Positions 14,862-23,236 of a stretch of 38,382 nt of DNA are shown here, in pieces (the first letter of the stretch is position 1; each line of letters begins with the position of its first letter). The position numbers and the translations under genes were made by a program. Under the pieces are notes generated by a model. The model did no database searches, was not told the origin of the DNA, and was given only the letters and a program-made list of their open reading frames with translations. Origin of the DNA: RGIG9115 sp045603225 (GTDB lineage Bacteria > Bacillota > Clostridia > UBA1381). Location: positions 1-38,382 of the forward strand of contig JAZULT010000014.1 of the NCBI GenBank assembly GCA_045603225.1, given 5' to 3'.

Positions 14862-16727
14862 TTGTTTGATATCCGGGAAGAACTGAAAAACTTGCCGACT
14901 AACCCCGGCGTTTATCTCATGCATAATTGCGATGACGTTATAATATATGTCGGAAAAGCCAAAAATCTTAAAAACAGGGTTACTCAATATTTCAGAAATC
15001 TTGCAAGCCATACTCCAAAGGTAAGGGCAATGGTCTCGCATATTTCGTATTTTGAATATATCATTACCGATTCGGAGCTTGAAGCACTTGTGCTTGAATG
15101 TAACCTTATAAAAAAACACCGACCTAAATACAATATTCTCCTGAAAGATGACAAGCACTATCCGTTTCTCAGAATTTCAATGCATGAGGATTATCCGAAA
15201 ATTTCAGTTGTGAGAAAGTCCGAAGAAGACGGCGCACGCTATTTCGGGCCGTACACAGGTATGAATACCATAAAAAATACACTTGAAATTGTACAGAAAA
15301 TTTTCTCTCCGCCTGTATGCAGAAGAAAATTTCCTCAGGATATAGGAAAAGGCAGACCGTGCCTTAATTATCATATAAAAAACTGCTTTGCACCCTGTGC
15401 CGGGAACGTGACTCAGGCAGAATATAAAAAAGTCTTTGAGGAAATATGCAGATTCCTTGAAGGGAACCATTCAGGTCTTAAGTCAGAGCTGACGGAGCAG
15501 ATGAAAAATGCATCGGCAAAGCTTGAATTTGAAAAAGCGGCAATTTTAAGAGACAAAATAAAGGCCCTTGAAAAGCTTGACGAGAAACAGAAAATTCTGT
15601 CTGCCGGTCATGAAACTGACAGAGACATTGCGGCTATTGCGGCAGAAGGCGATGTTGCATTTGCAGAAATATTCTTCGTAAGAGACGGAAAAGTGACAGG
15701 CAGAGAAGCTTATGAAATAGTCAACGGTGACGGTGCGGAAGTATCGGAAATATTCAGCGATTTCATAAAGCAGTTTTATATGTCTGCAAAATCCGTGCCG
15801 GAAGAGCTTATACTTCAGTATGACGTAAGCGACCGCAAGCTTCTTGAGGATTTTCTGCGCGAAAAACGGAAAGGCAGATTTAAAATAACCGTACCTCAGA
15901 AAGGTGAGAAAGCACATCTTACCGAGCTTGTTCTTAAAAATGCGGAAACAGAGCTTGAAAACTATAAAATAAGACAGATACGTGAACGGAAAAATCATGT
16001 TCTCGAAGATTTACAGAAATCACTTTCTCTTGATAAATTACCGAAACGTATAGAATGTTATGATATTTCAAACATTTCAGGAGCTGATAATGTAGGTGTC
16101 ATGACTGTATTCGTTGACGGAAAAAAAGCACCGTCACTGTATAGAAATTTCAGAATAAAAACTGTGGAAGGCGCAGACGACTATAAATCCACATCAGAAG
16201 TAATCTACCGCAGAATACGCCGTGCATACGAAGAACAGGAAAAGATAGAAAATGGCGAACTTGCAGAAGAAAATGCAAAATTTCTTCCGCTTCCCGACCT
16301 GATTTTCGCAGATGGAGGAAAGGCACATATGCGTGTAATTAAGGAAACAGTCGAAGCAATGGATGCAGATATACCTGTTTTCGGACTGGTTAAAGACAAA
16401 AAACATAAAACCCGCGCAATTGTATCCGAAAATGGTGAAATTGAGCTTTTACCGACAAGCTCGGTTTTTGCATTTGTCACACGTATTCAGGATGAGGTTC
16501 ACAGAGCGGCTATTTCATATTTCAGAAAGCTTCATACATCGGAAAGCTTCAAATCATGTCTTGACGACATTCCCGGTGTAGGAAAAGCGAGACGAAATGC
16601 ACTTCTTGAGCATTTTGGAAATATTGATAAAATTCGCACAGCAGAATTTGAAGAGCTTTGCGAAGTAGTTGACAAGCGGACTGCCGAATCAGTTATTACA
16701 TTTTTTAAGGGTGGTAATGACAGTTGA
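14862..16727 (+). CDS. uvrC: excinuclease ABC subunit C
   Basis: Makes the two incisions around DNA lesions in nucleotide excision repair with UvrAB. 621 residues, normal length. Order of domains: GIY-YIG nuclease (NPGVYLMHNCDDVIIYVGKA, about 13-32), Cys-rich part (CLNYHIKNCFAPC), UVR motif that binds UvrB (KLEFEKAAILRDKIKAL, about 210), RNase H-like second nuclease (RIECYDISNISG and LPDLIFADGGKAHM with its Asp residues), and the C-terminal helix-hairpin-helix (IPGVGKARRNALLEHFG). The start is TTG 14862, 6 nt after GAGGTG; the frame is open further upstream inside comM, but that part is not conserved. The next gene starts on the uvrC stop. Confidence 0.96.
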   Translation: MFDIREELKNLPTNPGVYLMHNCDDVIIYVGKAKNLKNRVTQYFRNLASHTPKVRAMVSHISYFEYIITDSELEALVLECNLIKKHRPKYNILLKDDKHYPFLRISMHEDYPKISVVRKSEEDGARYFGPYTGMNTIKNTLEIVQKIFSPPVCRRKFPQDIGKGRPCLNYHIKNCFAPCAGNVTQAEYKKVFEEICRFLEGNHSGLKSELTEQMKNASAKLEFEKAAILRDKIKALEKLDEKQKILSAGHETDRDIAAIAAEGDVAFAEIFFVRDGKVTGREAYEIVNGDGAEVSEIFSDFIKQFYMSAKSVPEELILQYDVSDRKLLEDFLREKRKGRFKITVPQKGEKAHLTELVLKNAETELENYKIRQIRERKNHVLEDLQKSLSLDKLPKRIECYDISNISGADNVGVMTVFVDGKKAPSLYRNFRIKTVEGADDYKSTSEVIYRRIRRAYEEQEKIENGELAEENAKFLPLPDLIFADGGKAHMRVIKETVEAMDADIPVFGLVKDKKHKTRAIVSENGEIELLPTSSVFAFVTRIQDEVHRAAISYFRKLHTSESFKSCLDDIPGVGKARRNALLEHFGNIDKIRTAEFEELCEVVDKRTAESVITFFKGGNDS

Positions 16728-18151
16728 AAAAAATAATTATTCTTACTTTTATTATATCGGTTCTATGCGGATGCAACCGACCTGTAGCAGAAACTGAAAC
16801 CGCTCCCGCTCTCCCGGAAATGTCTGAGACGGAAGCAACTAAAAATTTAATAAACGATACATCACTTAACGTTGCCGTAATCGGAACACCATGCTGGAAT
16901 CCACACGGAGAACAGCAAAAAATCAACCGTGATGCTATGAATTTCATATATGAATCTCTGTACACACTTGACAGTCAGCTTAATCCTGTACCTGTTCTTG
17001 CTGACAGACTTGAAGCTGACGGAAGAACTATCCGTATTTATCTCAAAAGCGGTGTAACATTTCATGACGGTACGGAGCTTACTCCTGATGACGTGGCATA
17101 CTCAGCCAATTTTATCATTTACAACAGTTCTGTATATCCGAACGATGGACTCATTAAAGCTTCAGCCAAAAACGGATATGTTGAGTTCACACTTACACAT
17201 CCTCAGCCTCTTCCCGAAAAGATGTTTACATTTCCGATTGTAAAAAACAAATCGGAAGAGTCTCCTCCATATCCTGTCGGAACAGGACCGATGAAATATG
17301 TACAAAAGAACGGATATGACTCATTTATGCTCACCCTCTATGAAAACTATCACGGCACAAAACCTGTATTTAACCAGATGAGTATGATTTCCGTAAAAGA
17401 AGAAGAACAGGCAAAACGTCTGTTTGAAATTGGTGAAACAGATATTATTCGTACAAATACTTTTTCTTCGGTTGCACCGAGAGCAAACGCTACATTTAAT
17501 GAATATATCTCATCTAAAATGGTTTTCATAGGCTTTAATACAGAAAAAGTGCCGCTTAGTGTAAGACATGCTGTATATTACGGACTTGACAGACGTTCTG
17601 TCTCTGAAAACTGCTTCCCATATGCGGCAGAGTTTTCCAATATTCCTCTTAATCCTTCATGGAATCTTCTTAAAGGCATGGAAAATAAAAGCCCGTATAA
17701 TTCAGAGCTTGCCGAAAATGCACTTCAGGATGACGGATATGTAACTGACGGGATATCATGCAAAAAAGATGGAAAACAACTTTCTCTCGATGTTATAATC
17801 GAGGCAGGAGACGAGTATAAAAAGGTCTATGATGAATTTGAAAAGGCAATGAATCAATTCGGCATAAAATGCCACCTGACTGAAACAAATTATTATTATG
17901 AAAAGCTTATGTTCGGACTTTATGATGTATGCATAGGTGCAGTAAGAATGGACACCGACCTTAATGCATTGCTCGGAGAAGGAAATCCTTTTAAATATGA
18001 TAATGCAGGGATGCGTATGTCGGCAGAAAACAGGGAAACGGTAAAAGATGCACTGGATATAGCTCTGGCAGATGTTCCTATTATCCCGATTTGTTTTGAA
18101 AAAGAAGCAGTTTCTGTATGCAGTAAATTTGCAGATAAGCTTGGGGGGTAA
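16724..18151 (+). CDS. peptide-type solute-binding lipoprotein (SBP family 5), orphan
   Basis: A 475-residue extracellular lipoprotein: MKKIIILTFIISVLCGC with lipobox Cys17. The family 5 pattern typical of oligopeptide- and nickel-binding proteins is clear: FIYESLYTLDSQLNPVPVLA, then IRIYLKSGVTFHDGTELTPDDVAYS, and GTGPMKYVQKNGYDSFMLT. It is shorter than the usual 500-550 residues. The start is TTG 16724, overlapping the uvrC stop by 4 nt, with GGGTGG upstream. No permease or ATPase gene is nearby, so it must work with a distant system or in sensing. The substrate is unknown. Confidence 0.88.
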   Translation: MKKIIILTFIISVLCGCNRPVAETETAPALPEMSETEATKNLINDTSLNVAVIGTPCWNPHGEQQKINRDAMNFIYESLYTLDSQLNPVPVLADRLEADGRTIRIYLKSGVTFHDGTELTPDDVAYSANFIIYNSSVYPNDGLIKASAKNGYVEFTLTHPQPLPEKMFTFPIVKNKSEESPPYPVGTGPMKYVQKNGYDSFMLTLYENYHGTKPVFNQMSMISVKEEEQAKRLFEIGETDIIRTNTFSSVAPRANATFNEYISSKMVFIGFNTEKVPLSVRHAVYYGLDRRSVSENCFPYAAEFSNIPLNPSWNLLKGMENKSPYNSELAENALQDDGYVTDGISCKKDGKQLSLDVIIEAGDEYKKVYDEFEKAMNQFGIKCHLTETNYYYEKLMFGLYDVCIGAVRMDTDLNALLGEGNPFKYDNAGMRMSAENRETVKDALDIALADVPIIPICFEKEAVSVCSKFADKLGG

Positions 18152-18167
18152 TAAATTGTAATATAGC

Positions 18168-18189
18168 GGAACGACACAAAGGTCATTCC
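18168..18189 (+). terminator. small hairpin after the solute-binding protein gene
   Basis: GGAACGAC (18168-18175) pairs with GTCATTCC (18182-18189) with one G-T pair and a 6-nt loop. There is no T-tract, so termination here is doubtful. Confidence 0.35.
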
Positions 18190-18240
18190 CTACTTGGCCC
18201 AATACTGTCAACTTAACGTTGACAGTATTGCTACTTAGCC
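18190..18240. repeat. 31-bp hairpin flanked by 10-bp direct repeats
   Basis: CTACTTGGCC (18190-18199) and CTACTTAGCC (18231-18240) directly abut a perfect 13-bp inverted repeat (18200-18212 CAATACTGTCAAC with 18218-18230 GTTGACAGTATTG, loop TTAAC). The right repeat includes the last codons and TAG stop of the AraC gene. The hairpin could end transcription from both sides, but T-tracts are missing; the layout also looks like a tiny insertion with target duplication. Confidence 0.7.
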
Positions 18241-19010
18241 GGCGGTTTTTTAAACACACTTTTATGTGCACGATAAAACGAGGAATAATCTCCAAATCCG
18301 GCTATAATTGCCGCTTCGCTGAAGTTCTTTCCCTCCTGTACAAGCTCACGCACCATTGTAAGGCGTTTGCGTGTTATGTACTGATGCACTGTAAGTCCTG
18401 TCGCATTTCTGAAAATACGGCACAAATGATATTTGGAAATGTAAAATTTCTTTTCAAGCTCATCAAGAGAAATATTTTCCATAAACCTGTTATTTATATA
18501 AGTAATAACGGATTTAAGCTGTATATTCGGCGTATCAGGTACAGAAAATGAACGTATGTTGTTTATAAGGTATAAAAATTCAATAATTGCTGCTTTGACA
18601 ACGGGAGAATCAGGAGCCTTAAAATCATCGGAATATTTTTTTATACGCATAAATGCATCATAAAGTCCCGATGAATGAACTATTTCGGCAGATATTTTAT
18701 TATCTGCTCCTGCAAGCGGATTTGTAAACTGTTCCTCGTATTCAGGACAATTGTTTTCCACGAAAAATTCAGGAGATACCATAAGCACAAAGCGGTGATA
18801 TGGTATCGGACTGCTGTGAAAAACACGGTGCATTTGATGTTTTCTGATAACAATGATGTCACCCGGCTCAAGACTGTAGTTTTTCTCCTCAACCACGTAC
18901 TTGGCATCACCTTCAAAAAACATATATATTTCATAATCATCATGGTTATGAAGCCTGAAATGGGCATTTGACGGATTGTTTGTCTTGTCTTCAAATAAAT
19001 CATATAACAT
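18231..19010 (-). CDS. AraC-family regulator, divergent to the sugar operon
   Basis: A 259-residue regulator. The N-terminal cupin (FRLHNHDDYEIYMFFEGDAKY, of which HNHDDYEIYMFFEG is the core, then LEPGDIIVIRKHQMHRV; about residues 18-65) probably binds a sugar or oligosaccharide signal. The C-terminal double helix-turn-helix reads ISLDELEKKFYISKYHLCRIF and FSEAAIIAGFGDYSSFYRAHK. It is transcribed away from the carbohydrate locus with a 132-bp shared control region, so it is the obvious candidate regulator of that locus (inference). AAGGTG precedes the ATG. The stop is TAG, so TAG is not generally reassigned here. Confidence 0.92.
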   Translation of the reverse strand: MLYDLFEDKTNNPSNAHFRLHNHDDYEIYMFFEGDAKYVVEEKNYSLEPGDIIVIRKHQMHRVFHSSPIPYHRFVLMVSPEFFVENNCPEYEEQFTNPLAGADNKISAEIVHSSGLYDAFMRIKKYSDDFKAPDSPVVKAAIIEFLYLINNIRSFSVPDTPNIQLKSVITYINNRFMENISLDELEKKFYISKYHLCRIFRNATGLTVHQYITRKRLTMVRELVQEGKNFSEAAIIAGFGDYSSFYRAHKSVFKKPPAK

Positions 19011-19031
19011 AAATTAATCACCTTCAGACTT

Positions 19032-19060
19032 ATTATATCACAACATAGCAATAAATGCAA
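19032..19060 (-). promoter_or_regulatory. sigma-A promoter of the divergent AraC gene
   Basis: On the minus strand, TTGCAT (complement of 19055-19060), a 17-nt spacer and TATAAT (complement of 19032-19037), preceded by TTGTGA. Confidence 0.75.
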
Positions 19061-19097
19061 TGTTTTTCGCAATTTTTATATAGTTTTTTTGTTTAAT

Positions 19098-19110
19098 TTG
19101 TGATATTATA
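19098..19110 (+). promoter_or_regulatory. -10 region of the sugar operon within a shared motif
   Basis: TTGTGATATTATA contains a -10 (TATTAT, 19104-19109) but no good -35 at 17 nt (TAGTTT at 19081), as expected of an activator-dependent promoter. The motif matches, inverted and at 12 of 13 positions, the -10 region of the divergent AraC promoter (19031-19043). Confidence 0.5.
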
Positions 19111-19142
19111 CCTTTATAGTTCATAGAAAGGATATGGTATAA

Positions 19143-19994
19143 ATGATTTATAACAAAATAAGCGGTTTTGCTGATGAAATTGCGGCAGATACAACTACGC
19201 AGTTTGAAGTTCTTAATAAACTTGGTATAGGATATTTTGAGCCGAGAGGTGTAGATGGGAAGAACATATCAGAGCTTTCGGATAACGAAGCAAAGGCTCT
19301 TAAAGAGAAAATGGACAAATACGGTATTAAAGTATCGTCAATCGGTTCACCAATCGGAAAAATCAAGCTTACAGACGACTTTGAAAAGCATTTTGAGCTT
19401 TATAAAAGAACTGTTAAAATCGCAAAAATTCTTGATGTTAAATACATAAGAATATTCAGCTTCTATCATGACGGCGGAGAATGGAATGCAGAGGAACGCA
19501 GTCAGGTTTTTACTCAGCTTGAAAGAATGATTGAATATGCAAAGGAAAACGACATTGTTCTTCTTCACGAAAACGAAAAGGATATTTACGGAGATATAGC
19601 TTCAAGATGCCTTGACCTCATGGAAAATCTTTACTGCGATAATTTCAGAGCAGTATTCGACCCTGCAAACTTTGTGCAGAGCGGTCAGAATGTTAAGGAT
19701 GCTTATGATATTCTCGGAAAATATATTGAATATATGCACATAAAGGATGCTATGAAAAATGACGGAACGGTTGTTCCTGCGGGCAGAGGCGACGGAGATG
19801 TTGAATATGTTCTCGGAAATCTGTTCAAAAACGGCTATAATGGATTTTTAAGCCTCGAGCCTCATCTCGGAAGCTTTGAAGCTCTTGTAAATCTTGAGCT
19901 TGGCGATATTATGAACGACCTTCCCGAAGGCGGAGAGGGAACATTTACACTTGCATACAACGCACTTTGCGAAGTGCTTGATAACATAATATAA
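19143..19994 (+). CDS. sugar phosphate isomerase/epimerase-like TIM-barrel protein
   Basis: First gene of the carbohydrate locus; 283 residues, no signal peptide. Xylose-isomerase/AP-endonuclease-2-type barrel that binds one divalent metal; the likely ligands are Glu143 (LLHENEKDIYG), Asp173 (FDPANFV), His199 (MHIKD) and Glu239 (LSLEPHLG). Members isomerise or epimerise free sugars, keto-sugars or inositols, and some take part in 3-keto-glycoside chemistry with Gfo/Idh/MocA oxidoreductases. Two such oxidoreductases lie downstream. The exact substrate cannot be read from sequence. AGAAAGGATATGG precedes the ATG. Confidence 0.88.
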   Translation: MIYNKISGFADEIAADTTTQFEVLNKLGIGYFEPRGVDGKNISELSDNEAKALKEKMDKYGIKVSSIGSPIGKIKLTDDFEKHFELYKRTVKIAKILDVKYIRIFSFYHDGGEWNAEERSQVFTQLERMIEYAKENDIVLLHENEKDIYGDIASRCLDLMENLYCDNFRAVFDPANFVQSGQNVKDAYDILGKYIEYMHIKDAMKNDGTVVPAGRGDGDVEYVLGNLFKNGYNGFLSLEPHLGSFEALVNLELGDIMNDLPEGGEGTFTLAYNALCEVLDNII

Positions 19995-20017
19995 TTTAAT
20001 GAATAAAGGTGAATGAA

Positions 20018-21223
20018 ATGCATAAATTATATGGTGATGGAATACATGATGATGTTTATGCAATACAGGAAATGCTTGATAGTGGAGTTTCGCTTGTTGA
20101 ACTACCGGTACCTAAGACACACTACTGCATAAGTAAACCTTTGAAAATTAACAGCAATCAGACATTGAAGATGGGAGAAACAACAACAATAAAGCTTTTA
20201 CCCGGAAGTGATTGTTTTATGATTACCAATTCTGCGGAAGATGCACATGATATTGCAATTGAGGGTGGAATTTGGGACTTTAACAACAGAGAGCAATCTC
20301 CGAATCCGAGAAAATCCGGAGAATTCAGAAAGGTAGCTCATCATTCAGATGGAAATGCTGATACAATTGTAACGTATATAGAAGATATGTACCGTGGTTC
20401 TGTAATGCATTTTTATAAGGTTACAAGACTTTCAATTCACGACTTGACAATCAAAGACCCCGTAACATATTGTTTGGAGATGGCATATATAAAATATTTT
20501 ACTGTTGAAAATATTAAATTTGACCAGAATCTTGGAAATCCGACTGCCGAAAATATGGACGGTATTCATATTGATGGTGGTTGTCGATTTGGCAGTATAA
20601 GAAATGTTCAAGGAACTTGTTACGATGATATTGTTGCTTTAAATGCCGATGATGGCTGTGATGGACCGATTGAGGATATTCTGATTGACGGAGTTTTTGG
20701 AAATGATTCTTTAAGAGGAGTAAGACTGCTTTCAACAAAATCACCGATTGCAAGAATTTCAATATCCAATGTTTTTGGTACATTTTATCAGAATTGTATA
20801 GGTCTTACATATTTTTATACGAGAACAGGTGTAAGAGGGAGAATGAGTAATATTTCAATAAGAAATATTTATGGAAAAAATGCTCCGAGAATACCTGAAT
20901 ATAACAAGGGTGATAATTCATATTATCCGTTCTCTTTTATATGGGTTGATGGTGATTTAGATATTGATTTGCTTTCAATAGATAATCTGTGCAGACAAGA
21001 GGATATATCTGATGTTGAAACACTTAAAGTATGCAAAAATACCTATATAAAAACGCTTTCACTGTCTAACATTTTGCATCAGAATGTAACAGATAAACCT
21101 GTAACTATGATTACTAACGAGGGAGTTATAGATAAATTATATATGTATAATGTTGATGCCGGCTGTGATAAGATTCTTAATAATAAGGGAACTGTTAAAT
21201 ATGTTAAAGATGATTTAATATGA
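20018..21223 (+). CDS. right-handed beta-helix protein, GH28-like
   Basis: A 401-residue protein without signal peptide. It opens like the pectate-lyase superfamily (LYGDGIHDDVYAIQEMLDSG). The repeat-rich middle has NMDGIHIDGGCRFGSI and TCYDDIVALNADDG (about residues 175-215), which parallel the N-T-D and D-D active-site motifs of GH28 polygalacturonases. The GHG motif and a clear RIK are not visible (FGNDSLRGVRLLS at that place), so the reaction may differ, for example on rhamnogalacturonan or another uronate-containing chain, or a lyase or epimerase. ATG 20018 follows AAAGGTGA by 5-7 nt; GTG 20009 is in frame but lies in that site. Cytoplasmic location fits processing of imported oligomers. 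Confidence 0.78.
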   Translation: MHKLYGDGIHDDVYAIQEMLDSGVSLVELPVPKTHYCISKPLKINSNQTLKMGETTTIKLLPGSDCFMITNSAEDAHDIAIEGGIWDFNNREQSPNPRKSGEFRKVAHHSDGNADTIVTYIEDMYRGSVMHFYKVTRLSIHDLTIKDPVTYCLEMAYIKYFTVENIKFDQNLGNPTAENMDGIHIDGGCRFGSIRNVQGTCYDDIVALNADDGCDGPIEDILIDGVFGNDSLRGVRLLSTKSPIARISISNVFGTFYQNCIGLTYFYTRTGVRGRMSNISIRNIYGKNAPRIPEYNKGDNSYYPFSFIWVDGDLDIDLLSIDNLCRQEDISDVETLKVCKNTYIKTLSLSNILHQNVTDKPVTMITNEGVIDKLYMYNVDAGCDKILNNKGTVKYVKDDLI

Positions 21224-21277
21224 TATTTTAAAACAGATTGCAGTTGGAATACAAAATAACGAAAGGATATAAAGAAT

Positions 21278-21985
21278 ATGATTCATTCTTTTTTACTTAT
21301 TGGACAATCGAATGCAGCAGGCAGAGGTTTTTTTGATGATGCGGCACCTCTTGACACCTGTGAAGGAAAATTGAAAGTACTTCGTAACGGAAGATGGTTG
21401 GAGATGTATCGTCCGGTAAACCCGGACAGAGACTTTTCAGGTACTTCTTTAGCAGAAAGCTTTGCGAAAGCATACTATGAAGCACATCAGGAGGTTGAAG
21501 TTGGAATTATACCGTGTGCAGACGGAGGAACAACAATCGAACAGTGGCTACCGGGAGAAGTATTGTTTGATAATGCAGTTAATAATGCAAAGCTTGCTAT
21601 GCGATCTTCCGTAATTAAAGGTGTGTTATGGCATCAGGGTGAAGGCGATTGTACACCCGAGCGATATACGTGTTATTCACAGCGCTTAAAGACTGTTATG
21701 GATGCATTGCGTTCAGAATTAAATTTGCTTGATTTACCTATACTTGTCGGAGGTTTGGGCGATTTTCTGTCACAGTGTATACTGTCGGAAAATATGAAAA
21801 ATTATCCTTATGTGAATGAACAACTTAAAAAGGTAGCAAATGAATATCCGCATTGTGGATTTGTCTCGGCAGAGGGACTTGGTGCTAACCCGGATAACCT
21901 GCATTTCTGTGCAAGTGCTTTGGATGAATTCGGTATACGTTATTATAAGGAATATGAAAAACATTTTTTGTGTAAAAAACAGTAA
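21278..21985 (+). CDS. carbohydrate acetylesterase, SASA/CE6-like
   Basis: A 235-residue SGNH-type esterase, no signal peptide. Nucleophile Ser11 lies in LLIGQSNAAGRG; LWHQGEGDCTPERY is the family's central block; Asp206 and His209 in NPDNLHF complete the triad. Related enzymes remove acetyl groups from xylan, pectin or sialic acid. Here it probably deacetylates imported oligosaccharides before glycosidase action. AAAGGA lies upstream of the ATG. The sequence after its stop up to 22048 could encode a further short segment in another frame (see findings). Confidence 0.85.
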   Translation: MIHSFLLIGQSNAAGRGFFDDAAPLDTCEGKLKVLRNGRWLEMYRPVNPDRDFSGTSLAESFAKAYYEAHQEVEVGIIPCADGGTTIEQWLPGEVLFDNAVNNAKLAMRSSVIKGVLWHQGEGDCTPERYTCYSQRLKTVMDALRSELNLLDLPILVGGLGDFLSQCILSENMKNYPYVNEQLKKVANEYPHCGFVSAEGLGANPDNLHFCASALDEFGIRYYKEYEKHFLCKKQ

Positions 21986-22060
21986 ATGATGAAGTTCATA
22001 AAAGAATTGCGGCAAAGTTGAAGGATTTTACGAGCAATATATTATAAGGAGTGATTATTT

Positions 22061-23221
22061 ATGAAAAAAATTAAAATTGGTCTTATAGGATATGGAAATA
22101 TAGGTACAACGCATAAGAATAATTTCGATTCGGGAAAAATTAAAAATGCGGAAATAGTTGCTATGTGTGATATTGCAGAAGCAAGAAGAAAAGTATTTTC
22201 AGAAAGATATCCCGATATTCCGGTATTTGACAATGCGGAGGATATGTTCAAGAGCGGTCTTTGTGACACTGTTTTAATAGGTGTTCCTCATTACGATCAT
22301 CCTCCTCTTGCAATCAAGGCTTTTGAATACGGACTAAATGTAATTACTGAAAAGCCTGCTGGAGTATACACAAAGCAGGTTAAAGAAATGAACGATGCGG
22401 CTGCTAAATCGGATAAGCTGTTCGGAATTATGTATAATCAGCGTACAAACCCTGTTTATCAGAAGCTCCGCAAGATGATTCAAAACGGTGACCTCGGACA
22501 TATCAAACGTATTACATGGATAATTACAGACTGGTACAGACCTCAGGCTTACCACGACAGCAGTACATGGCGTTCAACATGGAAGGACGAAGGCGGTGGT
22601 GCACTTATTAATCAGAATCCGCATCAGCTTGACCTATGGCAGTGGATGTTCGGTATGCCTGACAGAATATATGCAAAGGTTTCTTTCGGAAAATACTACG
22701 ATATTGAAGTTGAAGATGATGTAATGGCATATATGGAATATGACAATGGCACAACAGGCGAATATATTACTTCAACAGGCGAGGCACCGGGCACAAACAG
22801 ACTTGAAATTGCATGCGACATGGGTAAGCTTGTAATTGAAGACAATAAAATTCTCTTTAAGAGAAATGTTATCTCAGAACGTGAACATAATAAAGTTAAT
22901 ACTGCACCTTTCGGAACTCCCGAATGCTGGAACTTCGAAATTCCGGCTGACTTTTCAGGCGGTGAACAGCACATAGGCATAATCAAAAACTTTGCCAGTG
23001 CTGTTCTTAACGGAACAGAGCTTCTTGCACCGGGCGAAGAAGGTATTAACGGACTTACTATCTCAAATGCAATTCACTTAAGTGCATGGACAGGCGAAAC
23101 TATTGATGTTAAAAACTTCCCTCATGACAAGTTCTATGAATTGCTTCAGGAAAAAATTAAAAATTCCACAGTAGTAAAAAAGGACTGTCAGATTATAGCT
23201 GACACAGCAAATACATATTAA
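22061..23221 (+). CDS. Gfo/Idh/MocA-family oxidoreductase
   Basis: A 386-residue NAD(P)-dependent oxidoreductase. The Rossmann motif GLIGYGNIGTTH is at residues 6-17; the Lys of EKPAG (about 106) and the His of GGGALINQNPHQLDLWQW (about 188) are the catalytic type. WIITDWYRPQAYHDSSTWRS is typical of members acting on glycosides or inositol-like rings. AAGGAG sits 8-9 nt before the ATG. With the second oxidoreductase and two TIM-barrel isomerase-like genes it suggests redox chemistry at a sugar ring carbon. Substrate unknown. Confidence 0.9.
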   Translation: MKKIKIGLIGYGNIGTTHKNNFDSGKIKNAEIVAMCDIAEARRKVFSERYPDIPVFDNAEDMFKSGLCDTVLIGVPHYDHPPLAIKAFEYGLNVITEKPAGVYTKQVKEMNDAAAKSDKLFGIMYNQRTNPVYQKLRKMIQNGDLGHIKRITWIITDWYRPQAYHDSSTWRSTWKDEGGGALINQNPHQLDLWQWMFGMPDRIYAKVSFGKYYDIEVEDDVMAYMEYDNGTTGEYITSTGEAPGTNRLEIACDMGKLVIEDNKILFKRNVISEREHNKVNTAPFGTPECWNFEIPADFSGGEQHIGIIKNFASAVLNGTELLAPGEEGINGLTISNAIHLSAWTGETIDVKNFPHDKFYELLQEKIKNSTVVKKDCQIIADTANTY

Positions 23222-23236
23222 AGGTAACATTAAAAC

